Source: Bradyrhizobium macuxiense (GTDB lineage Bacteria; Pseudomonadota; Alphaproteobacteria; Rhizobiales; Xanthobacteraceae). Taken from it: 64,000 bases of DNA. Where the stretch lies: NCBI RefSeq assembly GCF_007993935.1, contig NZ_VITY01000001.1, positions 434,001-498,000 of the forward strand, read 5' to 3'. Of the stretch, positions 8,242 through 17,227 are shown one piece after another. Position numbers and translations under genes: made by a program. How positions within the stretch are numbered: the stretch's first letter is position 1; every line of letters begins with the position of its first letter. The notes beneath the pieces are model-generated. The model saw only the letters and a program-made list of their open reading frames with translations, was not told where the DNA came from and made no database searches.

Positions 8242-9204
8242 ATGATCGCGATATTCACTGTTGCACTTGCGGCCGGCGCGGCGTCGGCGCTGATGTTCGC
8301 CTCGATCAGTTCGGGCGCGGCAATTTCGTTGCCGCTCGCTTATTTTGCTCCGCTGCCGCTGATGGTGGTTGGACTTGGCTGGGGCCCGGTCGCCGCCGCC
8401 GTCGGCGGAATTGCCGCAACCGGCGCAATGGCGATCGTTCTCGGTTGGTCGCACAGCATCGGATTCGGGCTAGCTGTGTTCTTGCCGGCCGTGTGGCTCG
8501 GTCACCTGGCCCTGCTCGGTCGACCAGTCGCCACCACAGCACTTGTGGGCAACCCAACCGATCTGGAATGGTATCCAGTTGACCGGATCCTTGTCTGGAT
8601 CGTCGTCATAGCGATTCTCCTGGCAACCGCCATCCTTCTGGTGTTTGGCACGGACGCCCAGAGCATTGCCGAGACCGTACGACAGCTGTTGCGCGAGGCC
8701 ATGCGCGGAACGGACGGTAATCTGACGGCCGAGCAAATCGATCAGTTCGCGAAACTGTTCGCGTTCCTCGCCCCGGTGGCGCTGCCGGTTAACGTAATCT
8801 TCTGGCTGACGCTGAACCTTTGGCTGGCGGCGAGGGTCGCGAGGACATCCGGACGGTTTCATCGGCCCTGGCCCGATCTGCGAAGCGTCGCGCTGCCGCC
8901 GATCACGCTCGTCATCATGGCGACCGCGATCGCCTTCTGCTTTGTCGGCGGGACAGTCGCGATGTTTGCAACGGTGATCGCGATGGCATTGCTGCTCGCG
9001 TACGCGATCGTCGGCTTCGCGGTCCTGCACATCCTGACCCTGTCGGCGAGCAATCGCGTTTTCTGGCTCGCCTCCACCTACGTCCTCATGTTCCTTTTTA
9101 GCGGACTGATCCTGTTGATGACCGCGCTTGGCATCGCCGATGCCGTGTTCGGACTGCGCCAGCGCTATCTGCAAACGAGACCGCCGCCTCTGCCGGCGGA
9201 GTGA
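8242..9204 (+). CDS. DUF2232 (YybS-like) polytopic membrane protein
   Basis: A 320-aa hydrophobic protein with about eight predicted membrane segments, the first covering residues 1-25. Its position between rpsR and rplI is conserved in alphaproteobacteria and is the main reason for assigning it to the DUF2232 family. The molecular function of the family is not established. A GGGGGCGGGACAG stretch just upstream may serve as its ribosome binding site. It ends 51 bp before rplI. Confidence 0.8.
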   Translation: MIAIFTVALAAGAASALMFASISSGAAISLPLAYFAPLPLMVVGLGWGPVAAAVGGIAATGAMAIVLGWSHSIGFGLAVFLPAVWLGHLALLGRPVATTALVGNPTDLEWYPVDRILVWIVVIAILLATAILLVFGTDAQSIAETVRQLLREAMRGTDGNLTAEQIDQFAKLFAFLAPVALPVNVIFWLTLNLWLAARVARTSGRFHRPWPDLRSVALPPITLVIMATAIAFCFVGGTVAMFATVIAMALLLAYAIVGFAVLHILTLSASNRVFWLASTYVLMFLFSGLILLMTALGIADAVFGLRQRYLQTRPPPLPAE

Positions 9205-9255
9205 GATTCGATCCAACCACTCAAAACTGTACTTAGCATCTAAAGGAGAACGAAA

Positions 9256-9858
9256 ATGGAAGTCATTCTGCTCGAACGCGTCGCCAAGCTTGGCCAGATG
9301 GGCGAAGTCGTGCGCGTCAAGGACGGGTTCGCTCGCAATTTCCTGCTGAAGCGCGGCAAGGCGCTGCGCGCCACCGAGGCGAACCGCGCCAAGTATGACG
9401 GCATGAAGGCCGAGCTCGAGGCCAACAACATCAAGGCCAAGGGCGAAGCCAGCGTGGTCGCCGAGAAGATCGACGGCCGCGACATCATCATCATCCGCCA
9501 GGCCTCCGAGTCCGGCCAGCTGTTCGGCTCGGTCACGGTGCGCGACATCGTCGCTGCGCTCGCCGCCGACGGCGTGACGGTTGCCCGTCCGCAGGTCTGG
9601 CTCGACTCGCCGATCAAGGTGATCGGCGCGCAGAAGGTGACGATCGCCGTTCATCCCGAGGTCGAGGCCAGCGTCACCGTGACGGTCGCCCGCTCCGCCG
9701 AGGAGGCCGAGCGTATCAAGCGCGGCGAGGACATCTCGACCCGCCAGGAAGACCAGGACGCTGCCGCCGAAGCGCTCGCCGCCGCCGGCGAATTCTTCGA
9801 TCCGGAAGCCCAGCACGACGACGAAGCCGCGCCGGCTCCGGCTGCCGAAGAGAAGTAA
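9256..9858 (+). CDS. rplI: 50S ribosomal protein L9
   Basis: L9 binds 23S rRNA near the L1 stalk and helps keep the reading frame. The N-domain begins [19 protein letters not shown] with the conserved [14 protein letters not shown]. At 200 aa it is about 50 residues longer than E. coli L9; the extra C-terminal part is rich in Ala, Glu and Asp, as in many rhizobia. An AAAGGAG site precedes the start. A bidirectional hairpin follows at 9894-9920. Confidence 0.97.
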   Translation: MEVILLERVAKLGQMGEVVRVKDGFARNFLLKRGKALRATEANRAKYDGMKAELEANNIKAKGEASVVAEKIDGRDIIIIRQASESGQLFGSVTVRDIVAALAADGVTVARPQVWLDSPIKVIGAQKVTIAVHPEVEASVTVTVARSAEEAERIKRGEDISTRQEDQDAAAEALAAAGEFFDPEAQHDDEAAPAPAAEEK

Positions 9859-9893
9859 GCTTCTCGCGATCGTCCAACCGACCACACGCGACC

Positions 9894-9920
9894 AAGCCCG
9901 GCCCCATCAGGCCGGGCTTT
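9894..9920. terminator. Bidirectional terminator between rplI and the thioesterase
   Basis: The stem AAGCCCGGCC / GGCCGGGCTT with loop CCATCA lies between two convergent genes, with T on one side and A on the other. Its right half overlaps the last codons of the minus-strand thioesterase. Confidence 0.7.
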
Positions 9921-10368
9921 GGATTCGTGCCGCCGCGTGATCGTCGAGCATCGCGATCGATGCCAGCGCGGTCGCGGTGTGCTTCTCCTTGCCGTCGATG
10001 ATGCAGAACACATCGGCTGCAACGACGGCGACCTGACGTCCGGGCTTTATCACGCGCGCGCGGCAGATCAGCCGATCGCCCGATGCCGGCGACAGCAGGT
10101 TCAATTTGTATTCCGCGGTCAGCGCCGGCTGGCCGCGCGACGTCGCCGCCGCGATCGTGGTGGCATTGTCGACCAGGAACGCCGTCACCCCGCCGTGAAA
10201 CAGGCCGTGCTGCTGCAACAGTTCCGGCCGGCGATCGACCGCGAGCGTGCATGATCCGCGCGATAGCTCGGCCACTTCAGCACCGACCAGACCCATAAAA
10301 CCCTGACGGCCGACATTGTCGCGGATCCGCGTTTCGATCGGCGCAAAATCCGGATCGCTCTCGTTCAT
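9907..10368 (-). CDS. PaaI-type hotdog-fold thioesterase
   Basis: A 153-aa hotdog thioesterase, probably acting on a CoA thioester. The motif QQHGLFHGGVTAFLVDNATT corresponds to the conserved catalytic loop and helix of the PaaI/YbdB group, with Asp in VDNAT. It overlaps the upstream TetR gene by 4 bp (ATGA at 10365-10368), so the regulator and enzyme form a coupled operon. The CoA substrate is not predictable. Confidence 0.85.
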   Translation of the reverse strand: MNESDPDFAPIETRIRDNVGRQGFMGLVGAEVAELSRGSCTLAVDRRPELLQQHGLFHGGVTAFLVDNATTIAAATSRGQPALTAEYKLNLLSPASGDRLICRARVIKPGRQVAVVAADVFCIIDGKEKHTATALASIAMLDDHAAARIQSPA

Positions 10369-10970
10369 GACGTCCCTCCTGTTCGCTCCGCCGCACCCGG
10401 CGCCACCACCGCGCGGATCGCGCAGGCGATCAGCGTCTCGGCCTGTTCGCGCGGATCGCCGCCCTGGCGGCCCGACAAATAGGCGCGGCAGAAGATCTGC
10501 GCCGGCCCGATGATCTGGCTGAAGAACAGCACAGCGCTCATCGGCAGCAATTCGCCGCGTGCGAGCAGCGGCGCGCGCCAGCGCTCGATGCCGTCAGTAA
10601 GCCTGGAATTCTCGGCGCGCTGCGCGCCGCGCACCTCCGCGCTCCACTCGCTGCGTGAAATCTCGAACAGGAATCGCGCCTCGCGCCTGGAGGTCACGAC
10701 CCAGTCGAGATGGGCGTGGATCAGCCGCGCGACGCCCTCGCTGGCGCCGCAGGTCTCATCGACCGAGGTGATGATGGCGGCGTGATAGGCCTGCAGGATC
10801 TCCAGGAACAACGTTCCGGCGAGCTCCTTCTTCGAGGTGAAGAAGTGGAAGAAGCTGCCGTTGGACGCGCGAGCGCGGGAGCGGATCTCGGCCACCGTCG
10901 CGCCCTCGAAACCGTCTCGGTCGAACACCGCCAGTCCCGCCGCCAGCAGATCTTCGCGCGCCGTGCTCAC
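10365..10970 (-). CDS. TetR/AcrR-family regulator coupled to the thioesterase
   Basis: A 201-aa regulator. The DNA-binding region spans residues 5-50 and includes FDRDGFEGATVAEIRSRARA then SNGSFFHFFTSKKEL, the TetR helix-turn-helix. The C-terminal domain should bind a small ligand. An extended 30-bp palindrome at 10995-11024, only 25 bp upstream of the start, is the obvious autoregulatory operator. The partner thioesterase suggests an acyl-CoA signal, but this is inference. Confidence 0.9.
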   Translation of the reverse strand: MSTAREDLLAAGLAVFDRDGFEGATVAEIRSRARASNGSFFHFFTSKKELAGTLFLEILQAYHAAIITSVDETCGASEGVARLIHAHLDWVVTSRREARFLFEISRSEWSAEVRGAQRAENSRLTDGIERWRAPLLARGELLPMSAVLFFSQIIGPAQIFCRAYLSGRQGGDPREQAETLIACAIRAVVAPGAAERTGGTS

Positions 10971-10994
10971 TGCGTCTCCTCGACGTATCCTTGA

Positions 10995-11024
10995 CTAGAT
11001 CAACACTCTAGAGTGTTACTCTAG
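10995..11024. promoter_or_regulatory. Extended palindrome, probable TetR operator
   Basis: The core AACACTCTAGAGTGTT (11002-11017) is a perfect 16-bp palindrome. It is flanked symmetrically by CTAGA on the left and TCTAG on the right, each two bases away. It lies directly ahead of the TetR-thioesterase operon. Confidence 0.7.
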
Positions 11025-11040
11025 TGGCAGTCAAATGAAT

Positions 11041-11065
11041 ACGCCGGACCTCAGAGGCCCGGCGT
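11041..11065 (-). terminator. Hairpin after the haem c motif protein
   Basis: Arms ACGCCGGACC and GGCCCGGCGT pair with one mismatch around the loop TCAGA. It sits 7 bp downstream of the stop codon of the minus-strand gene at 11072. The T-run is weak (ATTCATTTG). Confidence 0.5.
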
Positions 11066-11071
11066 CGGCAG

Positions 11072-12034
11072 TTACTTCGAGCTTGGCGCTTCCGGCGTAC
11101 CGGAGCCTGACGTCGTCGGGGGCGGAGGTGGCGGAGGCGGAGGTGCGGCCGCGGTCACCGGCGCAGCGGGTGCCGGTGTGGGAGAAGCCGCAGCGGCCGG
11201 CTCGGACGAGGCCGGCGCCGGAGTGACCTGCGGAACCGGGTCGTTATGCACAGCAGAAGGCTCGCTGCTCTTCGGCGCATCGAGCTTGGCCGCGTCGGGC
11301 TGACTTGCAGGCTTGGCCGCCGGCTTCTCGGCCTCGCCCTTGTCTTCGCGCTTCACGGCCGTCTGGGCCTTGGGCTCATCGCCCGCGGACTCGCCCTTCG
11401 GCGTCTCGTCGGACTTCGGCTCCTCGACCGGCTTGCCGCGACGGCCATGCTTCTGCCGCGACGGCCTGCCCTCGCCGGCAGCCTGCGGGGTCTGGCCGTC
11501 GTCCGGCTTGGCTCCCTCCGGCGTCTCGCTCGGGCGCGCCATGCGCTTGCCGCGGTGAGCGGGACGTCCTTCGGGATTCAAACCGTCGGCGTCGGGCTTA
11601 GCCCCGTCCTTGGCCCCTTCCTTGGCCCCTTCCTGCGGCACTGCACCCTGGTGCTGCCGGCGAGACGGACGCTCGGCCGGCTGGTCCGGAGACTGGTTCG
11701 CCTCCTGGCGGCCGTCCCTCGCACCCTGCTTGGAGCCCTTGGGCTGATCCTTGGCCTGGTAACGCGGATCGTTGGCGCCGTTGGAAATCAGATAGGACGA
11801 CAGCACGCCGGCCATGTCGCTCGACGTCGTGTAGTGCTGGCGCAGGAAGCCGGGCAGCGAACCGGCCGGCACCGTCTTCAGGAGGCCGCGCGGGCTCTTG
11901 TGGCAGGCTGTACAGGTGCTCCCGAAAATCTGGGAGGGGCTCTTGCCGGCCTCGAGGTTTTGCGCACGCGCCGATCCGGCCGACAGGCCAATCAGAAGCG
12001 CCACCGTCGCCAGACTGAGGGCTCGGCTCAACAT
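11072..12034 (-). CDS. Exported Pro/Ala-rich protein with one haem c motif
   Basis: A 320-aa exported protein. A signal peptide (residues 1-24, ending GSARAQN) is followed by a short domain with the haem c attachment motif CTACH near residue 41 and a downstream HYTTSSDM that may offer an axial Met. From about residue 95 onward the protein is low-complexity, rich in Lys, Pro, Ala, Glu and Gln, and ends in a run of Pro. It could be a small periplasmic cytochrome c with a long disordered arm, but no named family was recognised. It is divergent from the cyclopropane synthase gene. Confidence 0.7.
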   Translation of the reverse strand: MLSRALSLATVALLIGLSAGSARAQNLEAGKSPSQIFGSTCTACHKSPRGLLKTVPAGSLPGFLRQHYTTSSDMAGVLSSYLISNGANDPRYQAKDQPKGSKQGARDGRQEANQSPDQPAERPSRRQHQGAVPQEGAKEGAKDGAKPDADGLNPEGRPAHRGKRMARPSETPEGAKPDDGQTPQAAGEGRPSRQKHGRRGKPVEEPKSDETPKGESAGDEPKAQTAVKREDKGEAEKPAAKPASQPDAAKLDAPKSSEPSAVHNDPVPQVTPAPASSEPAAAASPTPAPAAPVTAAAPPPPPPPPPTTSGSGTPEAPSSK

Positions 12035-12292
12035 TCCTTAAGTCTCCAAATTCCGGAAAAATTGCCGCCTGCGCCTCATGGATCGGCCGCGGCGGTCACC
12101 TTGTAGCCGATTATCACGCGAATGGAAGCGCGCGCATGACGCATCCACGCAATTGTCACATTTTGGAATATCGGCTTTGACGCCAACGCAGTAGCGGCCT
12201 TTAATTCCCTGCTTATCTTGAGGTTGGGGACACATTGGAGTGATCAGCTCCGGTGGTGTCGGTGTGCAGCTTGCCGTTCCGTTGGTGTTTCG

Positions 12293-13546
12293 ATGGACCG
12301 ATTGTTGCGATACTTCTTGGGGCGCTTCATCCGCCGTGGTTCGATCACGTTCACGACCGCGAGCGGCGCTCAATTCAGCTGTGGTGACGGCACGGGAGTT
12401 CCGGTCGCCGTACAATTCATGTCCAGAGCGGCCGAAATCCGCATTCTGATCGATCCCGAACTGTACCTCGGCGAAGCCTTCATGGACGGCACGTTCGTGG
12501 TGGAGCAAGGCACCATCGCCGACGTGCTGGCCGTCCTGATGGGCCAGGCAGCCATGTTGCCGAACTTTGCCAGATTACAGGCCTGGCTGCGCTTCCTCGG
12601 ACGGCGCGCCCAGCAGATCAATGTGCGCGGCCGCTCCAGGAGCAACGTCGCCCGCCATTACGATCTCGACGGCCGCCTTTATTCCCTCTTCCTCGACGCG
12701 GACAAGCAATACAGCTGCGCCTATTTCGAGACGCCGGACGCGACGCTGGACGACGCCCAGCTCGCCAAGAAGCGCCACCTCGCCGCAAAGCTCCTGATCA
12801 CGCCCGGCCAGCGCGTTCTCGACATCGGTTCCGGCTGGGGCGGCCTCGGGCTCTATCTCGCCGAGATGAGCGGCGCCGACGTCACCGGCGTCACGCTGTC
12901 GACCGAACAGCTGCAGATTTCCAACGCCCGGGCGGCGGAGCGGAACCTGGCGAAATCGGCCCGTTTCCTGATGCAGGATTACCGCGACATCCCCGGCCCG
13001 TTCGACCGCATCGTCTCGGTCGGCATGTTCGAGCATGTCGGGGTCGCCTACTACGAAACCTTCTTCAAGCGCTGCGCCGAGCTCTTGAGCGACGACGGCG
13101 TCATGATGCTGCACTCGATCGGCCGCTCGACCGGTCCCGACGTCACCAGCCCCTGGATCCGGAAATACATCTTCCCCGGCGGGTATATTCCGGCGCTCTC
13201 CGAGGTCATGCCGGCGATCGAGAAGGCCGGATTGCTGATCTGCGACATGGAGATCCTGCGGCTGCACTACGCGGAGACCCTGAAGGCCTGGCGCGACCGC
13301 TTCATGGCTCGGCGCGAGGAAGCCGTGCGGCTCTACGACGAGACCTTTGCCCGGATGTGGGAGTTCTACCTGGCGGCCTCGGAGATGTCGTTCCGCGTCC
13401 AGAACATGATGAACTTCCAGCTGCAGCTCACCAAGCGCCAGGGCGTCGTGCCGATGACCCGCGATTATATCGGGCGCGAGGAAGGCCGGCTGCGGCTCAG
13501 GGAAGCCGGCGCCGCAAAGCCCCGGCTGCAACTCGCCGGCGAGTAA
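12293..13546 (+). CDS. cfa: Cyclopropane-fatty-acyl-phospholipid synthase
   Basis: A 417-aa SAM-dependent methyltransferase that adds a methylene bridge to unsaturated phospholipid acyl chains. The SAM-binding motif is VLDIGSGWGGLGLYLAEM, and the family segments TGVTLSTEQ, SVGMFEHVG and the C-terminal FQLQLTKRQG are all present. The N-terminal domain (residues 1-110) is the usual lipid-binding part. The start at MDRLLRYFLGRF is chosen from the family N-terminus. The enzyme would act on the same membrane lipids that the nearby fab genes and desaturase supply. Confidence 0.93.
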   Translation: MDRLLRYFLGRFIRRGSITFTTASGAQFSCGDGTGVPVAVQFMSRAAEIRILIDPELYLGEAFMDGTFVVEQGTIADVLAVLMGQAAMLPNFARLQAWLRFLGRRAQQINVRGRSRSNVARHYDLDGRLYSLFLDADKQYSCAYFETPDATLDDAQLAKKRHLAAKLLITPGQRVLDIGSGWGGLGLYLAEMSGADVTGVTLSTEQLQISNARAAERNLAKSARFLMQDYRDIPGPFDRIVSVGMFEHVGVAYYETFFKRCAELLSDDGVMMLHSIGRSTGPDVTSPWIRKYIFPGGYIPALSEVMPAIEKAGLLICDMEILRLHYAETLKAWRDRFMARREEAVRLYDETFARMWEFYLAASEMSFRVQNMMNFQLQLTKRQGVVPMTRDYIGREEGRLRLREAGAAKPRLQLAGE

Positions 13547-13566
13547 ATCCGCGACAAATGGTGCTG

Positions 13567-13788
13567 CTATCTGCGCAGGCTGAAAGCCGACCCGCAATGG
13601 GCGAAGCTTGGGGCCGGACGCGCCAGATGCGCGACGGCGGCGGAAACCAGCCTCGCATCGCAGGGAACATTCCGGATCTCTGGACGGGCCGCCTGCTCCA
13701 TCGCTTCGACCAGCGCCGCCAGCCAGCGGCGGTCCGCACCGCCCGCTCGGCCAAGCCCTGATCGTGCTGTCTGAAACTCGTGAGCCAT
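13567..13788 (-). CDS. Possible 73-aa hypothetical protein
   Basis: This reading frame begins MAHEFQTARSGLGRAGG and encodes a 73-aa Ala/Arg-rich, partly amphipathic protein with two Cys. A purine-rich ACGGGG lies just ahead of the chosen ATG. No family was recognised, and a chance open frame in GC-rich DNA is possible. It is convergent with cfa and ends 20 bp after the cfa stop. Confidence 0.33.
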   Translation of the reverse strand: MAHEFQTARSGLGRAGGADRRWLAALVEAMEQAARPEIRNVPCDARLVSAAVAHLARPAPSFAHCGSAFSLRR

Positions 13789-13921
13789 CGACCCCGTATC
13801 TTCCCTGAGCGAGGACAACCCGGAATCCGCCGGGTCGTTCCCGCGAAGCTGCCGCAAAGAAAATGCGGCAGATGTGATCTGCTTCACAGAGGTCCGTTCC
13901 GGGCTGTCGTAGTGGTCCGGA

Positions 13922-14044
13922 ATGACCCGAGAAACGCATCAGACGATGTTGGACCCGCAGCGCGACCTCGTGACCGATTACGCCTTGATCGCAACTGGCG
14001 TGGCCGCCGCCTTGATCGCGCTGGCTTTCCTCATTCTGGTCTGA
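13922..14044 (+). CDS. Possible 40-aa single-pass membrane protein
   Basis: This short frame encodes a 40-aa peptide: a polar N-terminus (MTRETHQTMLDPQRD) and one hydrophobic helix of about 20 residues rich in Ala, Leu and Ile to the C-terminus. The layout is typical of small inner-membrane proteins. The ribosome binding site is weak (GTGGTCCGG). It lies in the 789-bp stretch 13547-14335 between cfa and dnaB; apart from this frame and the minus-strand frame at 13567 nothing else was seen there. Confidence 0.4.
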   Translation: MTRETHQTMLDPQRDLVTDYALIATGVAAALIALAFLILV

Positions 14045-14335
14045 GCAGCCGGGGCCAGCACCAACCTCGCTGCTGATAGGGCGCGCTAACCGCAAAAAAG
14101 GTTCAGGGCGCGCCGAACTTTTGCCAACGCCATCGCGGACCGGCCGCCTTCCGCCCGACTCCGGGCAAAACCCCGTCAAGCGGAATGCATCCGGCGATCC
14201 CGGATTCCCACATCGCGTTGTGTGAATCGTGCATAAGAAACATCCGACCTTTCGCTTCGCGCCGGGCTGGCGCTTGATCGCCGCCCCACAGCCGAAAATC
14301 TCAGTAACGACGAAATCAGAAGAATAAGCTCGTCC

Positions 14336-15838
14336 ATGGCCTTGATTGATTCGAACGTCCACAAGCTCGCGCCCGATGCCGCATCCCCGACCTATCGGAG
14401 TGCGCCGCACAACATCGAAGCTGAGCAGAGCCTTCTGGGCGCGATCCTGGTCAACAACGACGCGTTCTATCGCGTCTCGGACTTTTTGGAGCCGAAGCAT
14501 TTCTTTGAGCCGCTGCACCAGACGATCTACGAGACCGCGAGCTCGCTGATCCGGATGGGCAAGGTCGCGACCCCCGTCACCCTGAAGACGTTCCTGCCGG
14601 CCGATACCGACATCGGCGGGATGACGATCAGCCAATACCTCGCCCGCCTCGCCGCCGAAGCGACCACCATCATCAACGCCCAGGATTACGGCCGTACCGT
14701 TTACGACCTGAGCCTGCGGCGCAATCTGATCCAGATCGGCGAGGACATCGTCAACGTCGCCTACGATGCGCCGGTCGATTTCGCCCCGCGCGCGCAGATC
14801 GAGGACGCCGAGCGGCAGCTCTACAGCCTGGCCGAAACCGGCCGCTACGACGGCGGCTTCCAGCGCTTTGCGCAAGCGCTGACGATCGCCGTCGACATGG
14901 CAGCCAAGGCATTCCAGCGCGACGGCAAGCTGTCCGGCATCTCGACCGGCCTGCGCGACCTCGACGCCCGCATGGGCGGCCTGCAGCCGTCCGACCTCAT
15001 CATCCTCGCCGGCCGCCCCGGCATGGGCAAAACCTCGCTTGCCACCAACATCGCCTACAACATCGCCAAGGCCTATGAGGGCGAGGTCCAGCCGGACGGC
15101 ACCACGAAGGCGATCCACGGTGGCTCGGTCGGCTTCTTCTCCTGCGAAATGAGCGGCGAACAGCTCGCCACCCGTATTCTCGCCGAACGCACCGGCATCC
15201 CCTCGAGCTCGATCCGCCGCGGCGGCATCTCCGAGCTTGATTTCGAGAAGATCCGCGACTGCTCGATCGAGCTGCAGTCGCTGCCGTTCTATGTCGACGA
15301 AACCGGCGGCCTTTCGATCTCGCAGCTCACCGCGCGCGCCCGCCGCCTCAAGCGGCAGAAGGGCCTCGATCTGATCGTGATCGACTACATCCAGCTGCTG
15401 CAGGGCTCGGGCAAGAAGGGCAACGACAACCGCGTCCAGGAAATCACCGAGATCACGACAAACCTGAAGGCGCTGGCGAAGGAATTGAACGTTCCGATCA
15501 TCGCGCTGTCGCAGCTGTCGCGTCAGGTCGAAAACCGCGACGACAAGCGGCCGCAACTGTCCGACCTGCGTGAATCCGGTTCGATCGAGCAGGACGCCGA
15601 CGTCGTGATGTTCGTGTATCGCGAGGAATACTACCTCGCGAACAAGGAACCGCGTCCCGGCACCCCCGAGCACGAGAAGTGGCAGATGGAAATGGGGCTC
15701 GCCCATGGCAAGGCCGAAGTCATCATCGGCAAGCAGCGCCACGGCCCGACCGGCACGGTCGATCTGCACTTCGAGGCCAGCGTGACGCGGTTCGGCGACC
15801 TCGCGCCCGACGGTCAGGTTCCGGATCGCGCCTATTGA
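14336..15838 (+). CDS. dnaB: Replicative DNA helicase DnaB
   Basis: The hexameric helicase that unwinds DNA at the fork. The 500-aa protein has the N-terminal primase-interacting domain (NIEAEQSLLGAILVNNDAFY), the Walker A motif GRPGMGKTSLA, Walker B LDLIVIDYIQLL, and the C-terminal SDLRESGSIEQDADVV with the arginine finger region. It is full length. The next gene on the strand, alr, follows after 51 bp; the dnaB-alr-radA neighbourhood is common in rhizobia. Confidence 0.97.
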   Translation: MALIDSNVHKLAPDAASPTYRSAPHNIEAEQSLLGAILVNNDAFYRVSDFLEPKHFFEPLHQTIYETASSLIRMGKVATPVTLKTFLPADTDIGGMTISQYLARLAAEATTIINAQDYGRTVYDLSLRRNLIQIGEDIVNVAYDAPVDFAPRAQIEDAERQLYSLAETGRYDGGFQRFAQALTIAVDMAAKAFQRDGKLSGISTGLRDLDARMGGLQPSDLIILAGRPGMGKTSLATNIAYNIAKAYEGEVQPDGTTKAIHGGSVGFFSCEMSGEQLATRILAERTGIPSSSIRRGGISELDFEKIRDCSIELQSLPFYVDETGGLSISQLTARARRLKRQKGLDLIVIDYIQLLQGSGKKGNDNRVQEITEITTNLKALAKELNVPIIALSQLSRQVENRDDKRPQLSDLRESGSIEQDADVVMFVYREEYYLANKEPRPGTPEHEKWQMEMGLAHGKAEVIIGKQRHGPTGTVDLHFEASVTRFGDLAPDGQVPDRAY

Positions 15839-15889
15839 TGATCCCGCGGCGCGGTTGAACGGCGCAAGCCCCCCGCGTACAACTGCGCC

Positions 15890-17203
15890 ATGAACATCGT
15901 GACCGACGCGAAATCGCAGCTGACGCCCGAAGCCAATCTGCTGGCGGCGCATCCGGCCGCCACCGGCATCCTGACCATCGACCTCGACGCCATCATCGCC
16001 AACTGGCGCAAGCTCGAGAAGACCGCGGTACCGGCGGAATGCGCCGCCGTGGTCAAGGCCAACGCCTATGGCTGCGGTGCCGAGCAGGTGTCGCGGGCGC
16101 TGGCCAAGGCCGGCTGCAAGACCTTCTTCGTCGCCACCGTCGAGGAGGCCGCCGCGGTGCGCGCGGCCGTTCCGCAGGCAACCGTGTACGCGCTCGGCGG
16201 CTTCTTCCAGCAGACCGGCGACGCCTACGCCAAAATCGACTGCAAGCCTGTGATCGGCGATCTCAACGAACTCGCCGAATGGGACGTGTTCTGCCGCCGC
16301 TCCGGCTGGTCCGGCGGCGCCGCCATTCATATCGACACCGGCATGAACCGGCTCGGGCTTACCGTGAGCGAGGCGCAGGGCATCATCCCGCGCATCAATG
16401 CCGGCGACCACGGCATCACGCTGGTCATGAGCCACCTCGCCTCCGCCGAACTCCTGAACAATCCCGCGAATGCAAAACAGCTTGCGAGCTTCCGCGAGAT
16501 CGCGAGCCTGTTCACCGGCGTGCCGGCCTCGCTGGCGAATTCCTCCGGCGTGTTCCTCGGCGCCCAATTTCAGTTCGAGATGGTGCGGCCCGGCTGCGCG
16601 CTCTACGGCGTCAATCCGACGCCGGAGGCCGACAACCCGATGCAGCAGGTGGTCGACCTGAAGGCGCGCATCGTGCAGATCCGCAACATCGATCGCGGCG
16701 AGACCGTCGGCTATGGCGGCACCTGGACTGCGCGCCGGCCGACCCGGCTTGCGATCGTCGCGGCCGGCTATGCCGACGGCTATTTCCGCGCCGCCAGCGC
16801 CAATGACGGCACCCGCGGCGCCGAGGTCATGGTCGCCGGCAAGCGTTGCCCGATCGCCGGCCGCGTCTCGATGGACCTGATCGCGGTCGATGTTACCGAC
16901 CTCGACAAGAACGCCGTGCGGCGCGGCCACATGGTAACGCTGATCGGCGAAGGCATCACGGTCGACGAGGTGGCGCATCATTTCGGCACCATCGGCTATG
17001 AGGTGCTGACCAGCCTCGGCCGCCGCTTCGTGCGCATCTACAAGGGCGGCGACGCGGTTGCCGTGAGCGACACCGTCGCCGAGAAGAGCGAGCCGGCCGC
17101 CGCGCAAGCGGCGCCGCCAGTCTTGCCCTCCGCAGCACCGGCCGCGCCGCCGAGCTTGCCGACAGCAACGCCAGCTGCGCCGCCGCCATTGCCGTCCGCC
17201 TGA
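15890..17203 (+). CDS. alr: Alanine racemase with Pro-rich C-terminal repeat tail
   Basis: This PLP enzyme interconverts L- and D-alanine for peptidoglycan. The PLP lysine lies in CAAVVKANAYGCG, and the second catalytic base, Tyr, in GETVGYGGTWTARRP. Residues 1-390 match the family length. The last 40 residues are a low-complexity tail with three copies of a nonapeptide of the form AAPPxLPxA, not expected in the enzyme core. The gene starts 51 bp after dnaB. The tail may mark it as a surface or assembly variant, or be neutral. Confidence 0.94.
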   Translation: MNIVTDAKSQLTPEANLLAAHPAATGILTIDLDAIIANWRKLEKTAVPAECAAVVKANAYGCGAEQVSRALAKAGCKTFFVATVEEAAAVRAAVPQATVYALGGFFQQTGDAYAKIDCKPVIGDLNELAEWDVFCRRSGWSGGAAIHIDTGMNRLGLTVSEAQGIIPRINAGDHGITLVMSHLASAELLNNPANAKQLASFREIASLFTGVPASLANSSGVFLGAQFQFEMVRPGCALYGVNPTPEADNPMQQVVDLKARIVQIRNIDRGETVGYGGTWTARRPTRLAIVAAGYADGYFRAASANDGTRGAEVMVAGKRCPIAGRVSMDLIAVDVTDLDKNAVRRGHMVTLIGEGITVDEVAHHFGTIGYEVLTSLGRRFVRIYKGGDAVAVSDTVAEKSEPAAAQAAPPVLPSAAPAAPPSLPTATPAAPPPLPSA

Positions 17204-17227
17204 CGACATCAATCGTCGCGATCACGA

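Noticed and set aside
11040..11226. Plus-strand frame beginning MNTPDLRGPAS
   Set aside because: It is antisense to the polyproline tail of the gene at 11072 and overlaps its terminator.
12575..17212. 1545-aa minus-strand frame spanning cfa, dnaB and alr
   Set aside because: It is antisense to three well-supported genes and has no domain structure; a GC-driven artefact.
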